Assembly: GCF_006439055.1 (NCBI RefSeq)
Contig: NZ_RCZC01000001.1
Span: forward strand, 682,001 to 746,000
DNA length: 64,000 nt
Direction: 5' to 3'
Origin: Sphingomonas glacialis
Lineage (GTDB): Bacteria; Pseudomonadota; Alphaproteobacteria; Sphingomonadales; Sphingomonadaceae
Shown: piece by piece, positions 17,307 to 26,040 of the stretch
How the letters are laid out: every line of letters starts with the position of its first letter
Numbering within the stretch: the first letter of the stretch is position 1
Program-made: the position numbers and the translations under genes
Notes under the pieces: generated by a model
Told to the model about the DNA's origin: nothing
Database searches by the model: none
What the model saw: only the letters and a program-made list of their open reading frames with translations

Positions 17307-17335
17307 GCGGGCCGGCCTCCCCCCAGCCGGCCCGC
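17307..17335. repeat. Very GC-rich perfect hairpin in a divergent promoter region
   Basis: GCGGGCCGGC / GCCGGCCCGC, 10 bp perfect, 9-nt C-rich loop. It lies between the divergent genes at 16914-17078 and 17362-17742. There is no T-tract on either side, so a terminator is unlikely; an operator or 5' leader structure is possible. Confidence 0.5.
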
Positions 17336-17361
17336 CCCCCTGCGGGGCTCGGAGGCGAAAA

Positions 17362-17742
17362 ATGCAGGGCGCGGCCAAACAAGCCTTCAGTAGCTTTCTG
17401 GATGTGGCGCCCCCCGCGCGATCGCCGGGGTTGTCCTTGGTCGTTTCGACGGCCCCGTCACTCTCGGAGCTCGAATTGACGGCTGTACGCATCGGCATGT
17501 CCGACCCACGCTCGTCGTCCGTCCGCCCAGGTAAGCTACGACGCGCGGTGAACCGGCTTTTCGGGTTTCGAAGTCCAACAGAACTCGCGGATCCTGACCT
17601 CGAGGCACTTCGGGTCCTCGCGATCGGTGTTCGTTCCAAGCTTGCAACCAGCGTGTCGACATCAGTGCGCGAGGCCAAGCAGGCAGGAATGTCCCCCAGC
17701 CGTGTCCAACTCGTCCTCGACCTCGTGCAGGGCCGTCGATAG
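17362..17742 (+). CDS. Conserved hypothetical protein
   Basis: 126 aa from the ATG at 17362, chosen because GGAGG sits 7 nt upstream; frames further upstream run through low-complexity GC. The N-terminal half is Ser/Pro-rich. The C-terminal half (TELADPDLEALRVLAIGVRSK, then AGMSPSRVQLVLDLV) matches a helical motif I know from small sphingomonad proteins (LADPxLExLRxxA...GxSPxQ). No membrane segment. Function unknown. Confidence 0.55.
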   Translation: MQGAAKQAFSSFLDVAPPARSPGLSLVVSTAPSLSELELTAVRIGMSDPRSSSVRPGKLRRAVNRLFGFRSPTELADPDLEALRVLAIGVRSKLATSVSTSVREAKQAGMSPSRVQLVLDLVQGRR

Positions 17743-17893
17743 CGAACGGCCTCGCCCGGCGGAAATTTCGGCTAGCCGCCCGGAGTTGCTACGGTAGGTT
17801 CCCATGCGACCGCGCGCTTGCGCTGACATGGCAGGCACGCCGGGCGGTTCCATCGGCAATAATCGAGCGGTCGCCGCTTTCCGGAACCCCCTG

Positions 17894-18949
17894 CTACCGA
17901 CCCGAACGAACGATCCGTAGGGTATGCGGAGCGAAGCGCTCTATCCGGACGGGAAAGAGTTCGGACAGCGTCCGCGCGAACGTCGCCGAGTCACCGGTCT
18001 TGAACGATCCGCTGATCCGCAGTGAGGCGACTTTCGGGTCGGAGACAATCATCTTATCGTCCGAGTAGAGGTTCATCCGGGCCACAGCGTCGACCAGACG
18101 CTCGTTTTCGAACGTCACCATCATCGGGCGAGACCCCGGCGTTGTGCTTGCTTGTACGCGGCCGGTCTCACCCGCGTTCGCCACGAACTCCTGGCCGGGT
18201 TTGAGGAACACCGCGCCGCTCGCTGGGAAGCGTCTCGGATCATTGCCACGCGCGATGGCGACGCTTCCGCGAATGAGAGCGACGCGTACTTGGGAGCCAT
18301 CCAGGCTGGTGATGAAATACGTGCCTACGTCCGACACTACGCGGTCGCCGATAGCGACTCGGAATGGAGAACGCTGATCATGGTGGACATCAAATGCAGC
18401 ACGGCCTTTGACCAGCCGAGCCAGCCGCTTCCCGTCGGAATACGCAATATCTACGGCGCTATCAGGCGATAGGGTCACACGACTTCCGTCCGGCAACGCG
18501 TAGCGAGTGGTTTGCCCTTGTCCGGTGGAGAAATCCGGTCGCCCGAACCGCGCCGTAGAACCTGTGTCCAGCTGCGCGACGACGGAACTGGGATCGGAAG
18601 ACGATCCGCGCCGCAACTCGATAAGGGTGAAGGACCCCACACACGCCAGAAGGCTCGCGGCGGCGGCATAGGGAATCCACGCGGGACGATGCCGCTCGGG
18701 CCGCGCACGGAGCGCCGCGGCTCGCATGCTTGCAAAGGCGGAGTCATCGCCGATCGCGTCGCTGAAGTCCCAGGCGTCCCGTACAGAAGACCAAGCGCGT
18801 CTGTTCTCCTCACTGGCCGATAGCCAACGATCCAGAAGAGCATCTTCGATCGGCGCCTCGTCGCGCTGCGACCGCTCGACGAACAGAGCGGCGGCTTCGA
18901 TAGGAGACAGGCCAGCGACGTCGTCCCAATCCAAGGCTGCGGGGGTCAT
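17894..18949 (-). CDS. FecR-family anti-sigma / signal-transduction protein
   Basis: 351 aa. The ATG at 18949 is preferred because GGAG lies 8 nt upstream and it overlaps the sigma-factor stop (ATGA); an ATG two codons earlier is possible. The N-terminal DUF4880 helical domain (sigma-binding; AALFVERSQRDEAPIEDALLD, WLSASEENRRAW) is followed by one transmembrane helix near residues 90-110, then a periplasmic FecR domain (TRYALPDGSRVTLSPDSAVD) and a C-terminal DUF4974 domain (RLVDAVARMNLYSDDK). It keeps the FecI-like sigma factor inactive until a TonB receptor with an STN domain signals. No such receptor is adjacent; the one at 28837 carries an STN domain. Confidence 0.92.
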   Translation of the reverse strand: MTPAALDWDDVAGLSPIEAAALFVERSQRDEAPIEDALLDRWLSASEENRRAWSSVRDAWDFSDAIGDDSAFASMRAAALRARPERHRPAWIPYAAAASLLACVGSFTLIELRRGSSSDPSSVVAQLDTGSTARFGRPDFSTGQGQTTRYALPDGSRVTLSPDSAVDIAYSDGKRLARLVKGRAAFDVHHDQRSPFRVAIGDRVVSDVGTYFITSLDGSQVRVALIRGSVAIARGNDPRRFPASGAVFLKPGQEFVANAGETGRVQASTTPGSRPMMVTFENERLVDAVARMNLYSDDKMIVSDPKVASLRISGSFKTGDSATFARTLSELFPVRIERFAPHTLRIVRSGR

Positions 18950-19476
18950 TGCCATGACTCCATTCGCAGCGCGAGCAGTTCGAGCGCCTTTGTCACGTGC
19001 TTTTCTACGGCGCTCACGGAGATGCCCAAACGGATGCCGATCTCCTTGTAACGAAGACCTTCAACCCTCCGCAGAATGAAAACCACGCGAGTACGCTCCG
19101 GGAGCGACATCATCGCCTCTGACAGCGCGTCGAGTTCCAACCTGCCGGCAAGATCACGGTGAGGATCGATCTCGTCGGCGACCCCATGGTCATCGTCGAT
19201 CGGCACCAGAACAGCTCGTCGTTTCAATCTATTCACATGGCGGTAGCGGTCGGTGAGGACATTAGCGGCTGTGCGATAGATGTAGCCGTCCAGATGCTCC
19301 ATTGCATCGAGGTCGGGCTGCTGAGCAACGCGGAGAAAGCTCTCCTGGACCAGATCCTCGGCATCGTGCGCATCGGAGACCCGCCGCGTAAACCAGGATA
19401 CGAGGGAGCCGCGCAGCGACGCAAAGCGTTCCGCCAGCGCTTCCGCCCGTTCTTCTGTTGCGTTGTGCGCGTCCAT
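18946..19476 (-). CDS. FecI-like ECF sigma factor
   Basis: 176 aa from the ATG at 19476; longer alternatives (19554, or GTG 19587) exist, but this length fits the family. Region 2 (RVSDAHDAEDLVQESFLRVAQ, YIYRTAANVLTDRYR) and region 4 (LPERTRVVFILRRVEGLRYK then EIGIRLGISVSAVEKHVTKA) are clear. FecI-type sigma factors drive transcription of a cognate TonB-dependent receptor operon. It overlaps the FecR-like gene by 4 nt, forming the usual sigma/anti-sigma pair. Confidence 0.9.
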   Translation of the reverse strand: MDAHNATEERAEALAERFASLRGSLVSWFTRRVSDAHDAEDLVQESFLRVAQQPDLDAMEHLDGYIYRTAANVLTDRYRHVNRLKRRAVLVPIDDDHGVADEIDPHRDLAGRLELDALSEAMMSLPERTRVVFILRRVEGLRYKEIGIRLGISVSAVEKHVTKALELLALRMESWQ

Positions 19477-19860
19477 CACGGCGTTTTGGACCAGCCGCCA
19501 TGCAAGCGCCAGCCTTTGCGGGGCGTGATCGTATGTGAGGGCAAGTGCGGCCATATACTGCAGAACGCTGTTTTCTCGGAAATCCACAGCTGCCCGGCGT
19601 GAGAAAGCGATCTATCCGGAAACTTTGTTTGGACCAGCCGCGCGTTTGGGCATTGGCGGACGATTGCTACCGGCCGCGGGCGGTCGAGCCCACTGGGTCG
19701 GTGCCATTTTCACAAATGCTTGTCGTCTGCGGATCTTGGTCAACGCATCGATAGGCGACATGGGCGCCAGCCAGACCGCGGAGACGCCAGTTGCGCGGCG
19801 GGTCAACTTGTCGTGGTTTGCTCCGGGCTAAGGTCGCTCCGGATGTATCATGTTAGCTCC
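19477..19860. other. Stretch without a convincing gene
   Basis: Upstream region of the FecI-like gene and downstream of the convergent side of the 19861 gene. Short frames only; no motif recognised. Confidence 0.4.
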
Positions 19861-20091
19861 TCAGCCCAGCGCGTGCAGCTGCCGGAGAGCGTCTTGGGCC
19901 AGATCCAGTGCGTCCTGAATCTCGTCGAGGGCGGAAGGGTCAATCTTCGTCCAGCGCTGCGCCGCTTCTAGCGCGCAGTTGAGCGTGGTAAGAGCGTTGG
20001 CTCGCGCCGTATTCGGTATATTCGTGCGGAGGCGTACAGCCGACGGCCGGAGAGCCGTATGACCGTAGCTTTGCAGATTGATCATGTGCAT
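19861..20091 (-). CDS. Small helical hypothetical protein
   Basis: 76 aa from the ATG at 20091, with AGGGG about 8 nt upstream; the frame stays open to 20295 but earlier starts lack a ribosome-binding site. Two amphipathic helices (ANALTTLNCALEAAQRWTKI and DALDLAQDALRQLHALG) suggest a helical hairpin. No family recognised. It sits divergently from the large regulator at 20555, with about 460 bases between them in which no other gene is seen. Confidence 0.5.
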   Translation of the reverse strand: MHMINLQSYGHTALRPSAVRLRTNIPNTARANALTTLNCALEAAQRWTKIDPSALDEIQDALDLAQDALRQLHALG

Positions 20092-20554
20092 CGCGGTATC
20101 CCCTGAAGCGCTGCGGTCTATCTCGCTACCCTTCGCAAGACAGAACGGCATCGAGATCGAAATCCACATCGGCTCCAAGCTAATTTCTTTTAGGTCGGTG
20201 CCGATGCCGCTTCGGAACCCAGGCGGACCCATGCCCAACTCCGGCATCGCTCTGTCGGATGGGGAGAGCCACGCTTTCGATGTTTGATGTCGCATCGCCG
20301 TTTCCCTTGCGTTGAGGTGGACATGCTGCCGCTCAACCGTCCGAAACGCGAATTAATCATTGCTAATTCCAGCAAACGCCCTGGCCGCCAGCACCAGTGT
20401 ATCCGGACGCAAACAGCGCTATGGCTGCTCAGCGGTCAGGGTAAAAACCGCCGGCTGCCGTCGCGTCGGTTGCTAATTCTACTACGGTGGTGGTCGTGGA
20501 CGCGGCCGATGTTTTTGGTATCGTCATGACGAGTTTTCAGGGGAAGCAACTGCG

Positions 20555-23350
20555 TTGAGTGAAACGCGTAACGCATACACCTTTGGACCCTTCCGGTTGT
20601 CGGTGGTCGAGCGCACCTTGATGCGTGATGGAGATCCGCAGCCGCTAGGAAGCCGGGCATTCGACATCCTTCTTGCGCTGGTCGAGCGTGCGGGGACGCT
20701 TGTCAGCAAGCAAGAGTTGATGCGTATTGCATGGCCGGCAACCACGGTTATCGAGAGCAATCTTACCGTGCATGTCGCGGCATTGCGCCGGATCCTCTCG
20801 GATGGCCAGGAGGGCACGCGCTACATAACCAACTTACCCGGTCGGGGTTATCTGTTCGTCGCCCCGATCCATTTCGCGGAAGATATGTATATTGGACCCG
20901 TCGGTGAGACGGGAGCGCTACAGCCTCAGGATCTCCCGGCAGCCTTAGTCCGGCTGATCGGCCGGGATGAGGCGGTGTCCTCGGTGATCGAGCGCACTTT
21001 GAAGCACAGGTTCGTAACCCTTGTAGGGCCTGGCGGGATCGGAAAGACATCGGTTGCGCTCGTTGCCGCCAAACGCCTGGGCGCAGAATTTAAGGGTGGG
21101 TGTCGGTTCGTCGATCTGTCACCGCTCCAGGACCCTGGCTTGATCGCATCGACGATTGCCCAGGTGCTGGGCGTGAAGGTGGGCGACGGGGACCCTGTCG
21201 CGGCGATTGTCGAACGGCTAAGGCTTCAGCCGGTCCTGCTATTCATCGACAATTGCGAGCATCTCATCGCTGCGGCTGCAGCTGTCGTCGCGACCTTGTT
21301 GCAAGACGTGCCAACGCTTCATGTGCTGGCGACGAGCCGAGAACCCCTCGGCATTGCTGGAGAGCGCGTCGTCAGACTCGAGCCGCTTGCCGCCCCTTCG
21401 GGTGATGGCCCCCTGTCCCGCGATGTGGCTCTTTCCTACCCTGCGCTCGAGCTGTTTTTAGCTGTTGCCCGGGCAAACAACGATCGTTTCGAATTCAGCG
21501 ACGCGCAGATTCCGCTTCTGGCGAGCATCTGCCGCCGGTTGGACGGGTTGCCACTTGCCATCGAACTCGCCGCTGCCCGTGTCGACCTGCTTGGCCTGAC
21601 CGCCCTGCTCGGCCGCCTCGATCGGGGGCTCGCTCTTTTGACCCAGGGTCGCCGCAACGCGCGTCCACGTCAGAAGACAATGTTGGCGACGTTGGAGTGG
21701 AGCTACGATCTTCTCACGCGCGAGGAACAGCTTGCGCTGCGCCGGTTGTCTATCCTCAGAGGCTGGTTTCCACTGCAGATGGCGATTGCGCTCGCCGGCG
21801 CACCAGGCGCGGATGAGCTTGACGCCGCAGATCTCGTGGCCAGTCTAGCGTCCAAATCGCTTTTAACGGTCGAGCATCGCGGACCTTTGCCTACCTATCG
21901 CCTTGCCGAGATTACCCGCGAGTTCGGCATGGCAAAGACGGAGGAAGCCGGGGAGCTGCCAGAGCTGTGCCGGTCAAGCGCCCGATATCTGGTTGAACTT
22001 CTCACCGGCCCCGACCGGGCAGAGTTGCGATCTGGCGGTGTGTCGCGTCACCTCATCGACGATGTACGCCGAAGTCTCGAATGGGCGTTGTCGCCCGACG
22101 GCGATGTTCGAATGAGCTGCGAACTCATCATTGCGTCGGCACCAACCTGGATCGATCTTTTACTAATTTCCGAGTTTCATAGCTGGACCCAACGCGTGGC
22201 TGCGCCTGCCGCGCTAATCACACCACCGGATGCGAGCCTCCAGATGCGGCTTGCGAACATTCTAGCTCTGGCGGATCTTGAGAACGGCGTAACGCCGGTA
22301 TTTTGGACAGCCCTTCTCCAAGCTTTGACGTTGGCGCAGGACATCGGCGACGCAAACCAAGAGTTGCTTGCGCTTTTTGGGCTCTTTCAGAGCCGGGGCG
22401 CCGATCTCGAATGTGAGGTAGCTGCATCCTATGCGGCACAAGTCGGCCCGGCAGCGCGGCGCGCAGGCCATCCGATGGCGCAGCTTCAGCACCAATCCCA
22501 CTTGACCCACTCGCTGTTCTTTCTCGGTCGTTCGTTGGAGGCGAAGGTAGTCGCCGATGACATGTTGTGCGGCGGCGCTGCTATTGTTGGTCTGCCGCCT
22601 GCCTTGCCCTTCGAAATCGATCCCCGCATATCTGCCCTCACCAATCGCGCGCGCTCCAATTGGGTTTGCGGATTTCCGGATCAGGCGCGCGCGGATCTCG
22701 AAATGGCTTTGGCGGAAGCCATGAGCCTCGATCATCTGGTTTCGCTCTACCATGTCCTGACGAGTGGTGCGTTGGTGCCTCTTTGGCTTCGCGATTTGGC
22801 GCTGGCTGACCGCATGCTGGATATCGTCAAGACGCAGGCCGCAAGCCTGCGCGTGGAACATTGGAAGGCGTGGGAGAGCGCGTTCGAGTTCGCGTTACTA
22901 CCTCTGCGCCAGGAGAACGAAGCGGAACTTCCTAGCCAGCTTGCTCGGCGAGAGATGGAGTTTCGCCCCTACGCGCGCGCCATGGGATGCACCGCGCATC
23001 CGGCGCATTTTGGGTCGTGGATCGATCATCGCGCGGAGCGTGACGATGCGATTTGGTGTCGCGAGGAGGTCTATCGCCTACGCGGCCTCCGTCATTTGAA
23101 CAGCACAGGAGGGGCCGGTATCGCCGAAGCTGAGCGGCTCGTCCGGCTGGCTCTCGACATGGCAAACGGACTAGGATCGCGAGGATGGGCGCTCAGGGCC
23201 GCAATGAGTCTGTGCGTCGTTCTAGACGCGGACGGGCGATCATCGGAGGCACGAGATTCTCTTGCGGACATCTATGCGGGATTTACCGAAGGGTTCGACA
23301 CGTTCGACCTCCGACAAGCCAAGCTGATATTGAACGTGGAGACAGCATGA
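20555..23350 (+). CDS. Winged-helix / STAND ATPase / TPR-like transcriptional regulator
   Basis: 931 aa, translated from a TTG at 20555 with AGGGGAAG upstream; no in-frame ATG occurs before the DNA-binding domain. Residues 8-105 form an OmpR-type winged helix (FGPFRLSVVERTLMRDG, SNLTVHVAALRRIL, ITNLPGRGYLFVAP). Then comes a STAND/NB-ARC-like NTPase with Walker A GPGGIGKT (158-165), Walker B LLFIDNCEHLI, sensor ATSREPLGIAGE and the arginine-finger-like region LDGLPLAIELAAARVD. The remainder is a long alpha-helical TPR-like region. Such proteins are ligand- or protein-activated regulators. A paralogue is at 46594. An IS element sits 70 bases downstream. Confidence 0.9.
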   Translation: MSETRNAYTFGPFRLSVVERTLMRDGDPQPLGSRAFDILLALVERAGTLVSKQELMRIAWPATTVIESNLTVHVAALRRILSDGQEGTRYITNLPGRGYLFVAPIHFAEDMYIGPVGETGALQPQDLPAALVRLIGRDEAVSSVIERTLKHRFVTLVGPGGIGKTSVALVAAKRLGAEFKGGCRFVDLSPLQDPGLIASTIAQVLGVKVGDGDPVAAIVERLRLQPVLLFIDNCEHLIAAAAAVVATLLQDVPTLHVLATSREPLGIAGERVVRLEPLAAPSGDGPLSRDVALSYPALELFLAVARANNDRFEFSDAQIPLLASICRRLDGLPLAIELAAARVDLLGLTALLGRLDRGLALLTQGRRNARPRQKTMLATLEWSYDLLTREEQLALRRLSILRGWFPLQMAIALAGAPGADELDAADLVASLASKSLLTVEHRGPLPTYRLAEITREFGMAKTEEAGELPELCRSSARYLVELLTGPDRAELRSGGVSRHLIDDVRRSLEWALSPDGDVRMSCELIIASAPTWIDLLLISEFHSWTQRVAAPAALITPPDASLQMRLANILALADLENGVTPVFWTALLQALTLAQDIGDANQELLALFGLFQSRGADLECEVAASYAAQVGPAARRAGHPMAQLQHQSHLTHSLFFLGRSLEAKVVADDMLCGGAAIVGLPPALPFEIDPRISALTNRARSNWVCGFPDQARADLEMALAEAMSLDHLVSLYHVLTSGALVPLWLRDLALADRMLDIVKTQAASLRVEHWKAWESAFEFALLPLRQENEAELPSQLARREMEFRPYARAMGCTAHPAHFGSWIDHRAERDDAIWCREEVYRLRGLRHLNSTGGAGIAEAERLVRLALDMANGLGSRGWALRAAMSLCVVLDADGRSSEARDSLADIYAGFTEGFDTFDLRQAKLILNVETA

Positions 23351-23419
23351 ACCGGCTGATGATCAGGTGCCGCGCCAAGTCCTGCTATCGCGCTACCGTC
23401 AATCGCACGATCGACGTTT

Positions 23420-23446
23420 TGACGTGACCCCCGTTTTTTCCTCCAG
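23420..23446 (+). repeat. Left terminal inverted repeat of the IS3-family element
   Basis: Begins TGACGTGACCCCCG and ends CCTCCAG; pairs with 24643-24668. Confidence 0.85.
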
Positions 23447-23484
23447 TTGGAGCTAGAGTCCGACCCCGAAGAAGGGACGGACAG

Positions 23485-23751
23485 ATGAAGCGGAAGCAGT
23501 TTTCGGAAGAGCAGATCATCGGCATCCTGAAGGAAGCCGAGGCGGGCGCGGTGGTGACGGATCTGTGCCGACGGCACGGGATGTCGAGCGCGACCTATTA
23601 CGCGTGGAAGGCCAAGTTCGGTGGCCTGGAGGTATCCGATGCGAAGCGGTTGCGGGCGCTTGAGGAGGAGAACGCGCGGCTCAAGCGACTGCTAGCGGAT
23701 ACGATGCTCGACAACGCAGGTCTGAAGGACCTGCTCTCAAAAAAATGGTGA
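23485..23751 (+). CDS. IS3-family transposase OrfA
   Basis: 88 aa. Helix-turn-helix of the HTH_Tnp_1 type ([37 protein letters not shown]) followed by a leucine-zipper helix ([20 protein letters not shown]). OrfA binds the IS ends and regulates transposition. The gene ends CTC TCA AAA AAA TGG TGA; the A7 run just before the stop is where ribosomes would slip -1 into orfB to make the OrfAB transposase. Confidence 0.95.
   Translation: MKRKQFSEEQIIGILKEAEAGAVVTDLCRRHGMSSATYYAWKAKFGGLEVSDAKRLRALEEENARLKRLLADTMLDNAGLKDLLSKKW
23739..23745 (+). promoter_or_regulatory. A7 slippery site for programmed -1 frameshifting
   Basis: Seven A residues at the end of orfA. orfB begins at 23745 in the -1 frame, the standard IS3-family arrangement. 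Confidence 0.75.
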
Positions 23752-24650
23752 CGCCTGCCGCGAAGCGGGAAGCGGTCGCGCATCTCCAGACGGCGCTGGG
23801 GATGAGCGAGCGGCGGGCGTGTGCTGTCGTCGGGGCGGATCGCAAGAGCATGCGGTATCGCTCGAGACGGGCGGATGATGGCGACCTTCGGTCGCGTCTG
23901 CGCGAGCTGGCGCAGCAGCGCCGACGGTTCGGCTATCGGCGGTTGCACATCCTGCTTCGGCGGGAGGGCATCACGGTCAACCGCAAGAAGACACAGCGGC
24001 TTTACCGCGAGGAAGGTCTGACAGTCCGTCGCCGGAAGGGACGAAAGCGCGCCGTCGGCGCGCGGGCACCTGCGCCGGTGCTGGCGCTACCCAACCAGCG
24101 CTGGAGTCTGGACTTCGTTCATGATCAGATGGCCACGGGGCGGCGGTTCCGTATCCTAAACATTGTCGACGACGTGACACGTGAGTGTTTGCGGGCGGTG
24201 CTCGACACGTCGATATCGGGCAAGCGGGTGGTGCGCGAGCTGGGCGACCTGATCGCCGAGCGTGGCGCGCCTAGGATGATCGTCAGCGACAATGGCACCG
24301 AGCTGACCTCAAACGCGGTGCTCGCCTGGTCAGGCGATGTCGGGGTCGACTGGCATTACATCGCGCCGGGCAAGCCGACGCAGAATGGGTTCATCGAGAG
24401 CTTCAATGGTCGCATGCGCGACGAGCTGCTCAACGAGACGCTGTTCTTCACGGTCCGCCAAGCGCGCACAATCCTCGCCCGCTGGGTCGAGGACTACAAC
24501 ACCGAGCGGCCGCACTCCTCGCTCGGTTACGCCACACCGGCGGCGTTCGCCGCCGAACTCGAAAAGCAACGGTCGGGTTTAAACCCGACCGTTGCTTCAC
24601 CCGCGCTCCTGCGCGACAATAACGGTCGGTCTCTGGTTGCAGCTGGATGA
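23745..24650 (+). CDS. IS3-family transposase OrfB (DDE integrase)
   Basis: 301 aa. An N-terminal HTH_21-like region ([20 protein letters not shown]) is followed by an rve integrase core. The catalytic triad is Asp 123 (SLDFVHDQM), Asp 182 (VSDNGTEL) and Glu 218 ([10 protein letters not shown]), giving the DD(35)E spacing of the family. The conserved tail [17 protein letters not shown] is present. After it come about 30 extra residues partly encoded by a 34-bp palindrome (24564-24597). The last codons overlap the right inverted repeat. It appears intact and potentially active. Confidence 0.95.
   Translation: MVTPAAKREAVAHLQTALGMSERRACAVVGADRKSMRYRSRRADDGDLRSRLRELAQQRRRFGYRRLHILLRREGITVNRKKTQRLYREEGLTVRRRKGRKRAVGARAPAPVLALPNQRWSLDFVHDQMATGRRFRILNIVDDVTRECLRAVLDTSISGKRVVRELGDLIAERGAPRMIVSDNGTELTSNAVLAWSGDVGVDWHYIAPGKPTQNGFIESFNGRMRDELLNETLFFTVRQARTILARWVEDYNTERPHSSLGYATPAAFAAELEKQRSGLNPTVASPALLRDNNGRSLVAAG
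24564..24597. repeat. Perfect 34-bp palindrome inside the 3' end of orfB
   Basis: Centred between 24580 and 24581; each 17-base arm reads AAGCAACGGTCGGGTTT / AAACCCGACCGTTGCTT. It encodes the OrfB tail after the conserved transposase C-terminus. It may form a transcript-ending or protective hairpin, or a DNA cruciform, for the element (inference). Confidence 0.8.
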
Positions 24651-24668
24651 AAGGCGGGGGGCACGTCA
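24643..24668 (-). repeat. Right terminal inverted repeat of the IS3-family element
   Basis: Reverse complement begins TGACGTGCCCCCCG and ends CATCCAG; pairs with 23420-23446. Confidence 0.85.
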
Positions 24669-24675
24669 GTTTGAG

Positions 24676-24705
24676 CGGAGGGCAGCAAGGATCGTCAGCC
24701 CTCCG
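24676..24705. repeat. 8-bp hairpin next to the IS right end
   Basis: CGGAGGGC / GCCCTCCG with a 14-nt loop, a few bases outside the IS target duplication. Without the IS it would lie about 75 nt after the regulator stop at 23350, so it may be that gene's original terminator, now separated from it. There is no T-tract. Confidence 0.35.
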
Positions 24706-24749
24706 GTGACAATGTCGCACCTTTTAAAATGGTCTCGGTTCGGCGCTAA

Positions 24750-24782
24750 TACGTTTGTGTGATCGTCAGTACGTTTGTGTGA
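24750..24782 (+). promoter_or_regulatory. Tandem 13-bp direct repeats, operator-like
   Basis: TACGTTTGTGTGA occurs at 24750-24762 and again at 24770-24782, exactly 20 bp apart (about two helical turns), 39-71 bp upstream of the response-regulator start at 24821. Identical repeats with this phasing are typical of activator or repressor sites. The cognate regulator is unknown. Confidence 0.55.
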
Positions 24783-24820
24783 GCTTCGCCCGGCCACATT
24801 GGTGATAGAGAGAATGCCTT

Positions 24821-25225
24821 ATGGCACCCGTAACGCGCCCCTTGCATAGCCCATCCCATGTCGCGGTGATCGACGATGACCTATCCGTGCGCCGATCGCT
24901 GATGAGCTTGGTTCGGTCGCTCGGGCACGTCGTGGCGGGGTACCAGTCGGCTGATGGATTCCTAGCGGAAGATGGATTGCAGCAATGTGATTGCATCGTG
25001 ACGGACATTCAGATGCTAGGAAGCGACGGAATTGCGCTCAAACGAGAGGTCGTGCGGCGGGGGTCTAGCATCCCCGTGATCATGTTGACGGCACGCGATG
25101 ACCTCGCGCTTCATGCGCGCGCGAAGGCAAGTGGTGCGTTCGCCGTCCTCCGGAAGCCGTTTGATGTGAATCAGTTCATCGATTTGCTCGAACGCGCGCT
25201 TGAGGTGCATTTTCCGGCCAGCTGA
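24821..25225 (+). CDS. Single-domain response regulator (FixJ-type receiver)
   Basis: 134 aa. Receiver domain only: acidic residues VIDDD (17-20), phospho-acceptor Asp 62 in IVTDIQMLGSDG, Thr in IMLTARDD and Lys in VLRKPFD. The sequence is closest in style to the FixJ/NtrC-like receivers that regulate together with PAS kinases; the DNA-binding half is missing, with the stop following a normal receiver C-terminus. Two identical 13-bp repeats lie in its promoter. It may form a phosphorelay or titrate phosphate with the kinase at 26688 (inference). Confidence 0.9.
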   Translation: MAPVTRPLHSPSHVAVIDDDLSVRRSLMSLVRSLGHVVAGYQSADGFLAEDGLQQCDCIVTDIQMLGSDGIALKREVVRRGSSIPVIMLTARDDLALHARAKASGAFAVLRKPFDVNQFIDLLERALEVHFPAS

Positions 25226-25303
25226 CGGCTCAGGTCTCACCCGAGCGCTGAAGGAAGTTTCCTCTGAAGCGCCGTAGAACGCACGGGCAGTACCCCCAGC
25301 GGG

Positions 25304-25708
25304 TCAAGCGTAGCGTGCCGAAGTTCCACCCGCCTGAAGCTGCGTTGCGCGCCCGAGCTTTGCGACGCGCCGTGTGGTATTGGCAAGGAGGCTTGATGCC
25401 TCTTTGACCGAGCAGCAAATTAGCTCGAACTCAAGCGGCGTGATCCGCATGACCGCGGCCATGAGGGCCGGCGTGGCGGTCCGCGTATAAGCTATCGACC
25501 GGCGCAGCATTTTCCCTGACTGGCGAGTCTCCCGCAAGCGGTGACGCATGCCGACAGTCCCGCAGTCCGGGAAATCGGGGCTATGTCGGTGATCCTTTGG
25601 TTGGATGCCGCAAATCGCAACGGCGTTTGATGGCTGGGGGTGCTCCTCGCCGTCCTGATCCAAGCTCAAGGTTGCGGGAAAGCTGCGATAAATCTGTTCG
25701 TCAGCCAT
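25304..25708 (-). CDS. Hypothetical protein, weakly supported
   Basis: A 134-aa frame from the ATG at 25708 with GGAGATG about 8 nt upstream. The product (MADEQIYRSFPATLSLDQDG...) has no motif I recognise, contains several Cys and Arg residues and no membrane segment. Codon choice is only moderately like its neighbours. It could be spurious. Confidence 0.3.
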   Translation of the reverse strand: MADEQIYRSFPATLSLDQDGEEHPQPSNAVAICGIQPKDHRHSPDFPDCGTVGMRHRLRETRQSGKMLRRSIAYTRTATPALMAAVMRITPLEFELICCSVKEASSLLANTTRRVAKLGRATQLQAGGTSARYA

Positions 25709-26040
25709 GGTACCATCTCCATCAATGCTGACGAAGATGGCCTGAACGAATGCGTCGTGCCATTCTACACGAGGGCACGACGGTCATGCTTTGGTATATG
25801 AGGCTGTACCTTAGCGGTGCTCGCCCGACCGGCGTCTCACTCGTAGACAGTTCAAACACCGGCATCGAAGTCTGGCTTTTCGGGAACAGGACGAATTTCT
25901 ATTTTCCGCTCGTCATCACCCCCCCTCGCGATGGGCGAACGGTGTGTGGGAACTTAGCTTAGAATACGGTAATCGGCCGGGGGGGGCAAACTCGTGCGGG
26001 ACCAGCACGGTTTGCTCGGTTTGTCGCAATAGGCGAAGGT
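25709..26040. other. Stretch without a convincing gene
   Basis: Upstream region of the FixJ-type regulator at 26041. A 70-codon plus-strand frame (25750-25962) lacks a ribosome-binding site and a recognisable product. A run of ten G residues interrupted by one position lies near 25978-25988. Confidence 0.35.

Larger units (their letters stand above)
23420..24668 (+). mobile_element. Complete IS3-family insertion sequence (IS407-like group)
   Basis: A 1249-bp element. Imperfect terminal inverted repeats start TGACGTGACCCCCG (left) and TGACGTGCCCCCCG (right, reversed), and both continue to a TCCAG. Both ends are flanked by GTTT (23416-23419 and 24669-24672), the 4-bp target duplication expected of the IS407 group. 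It carries overlapping orfA and orfB with an A7 slippery run. Intact ends and direct repeats suggest a fairly recent insertion, between the regulator gene stop and the response regulator at 24821; no gene is broken. Confidence 0.92.
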
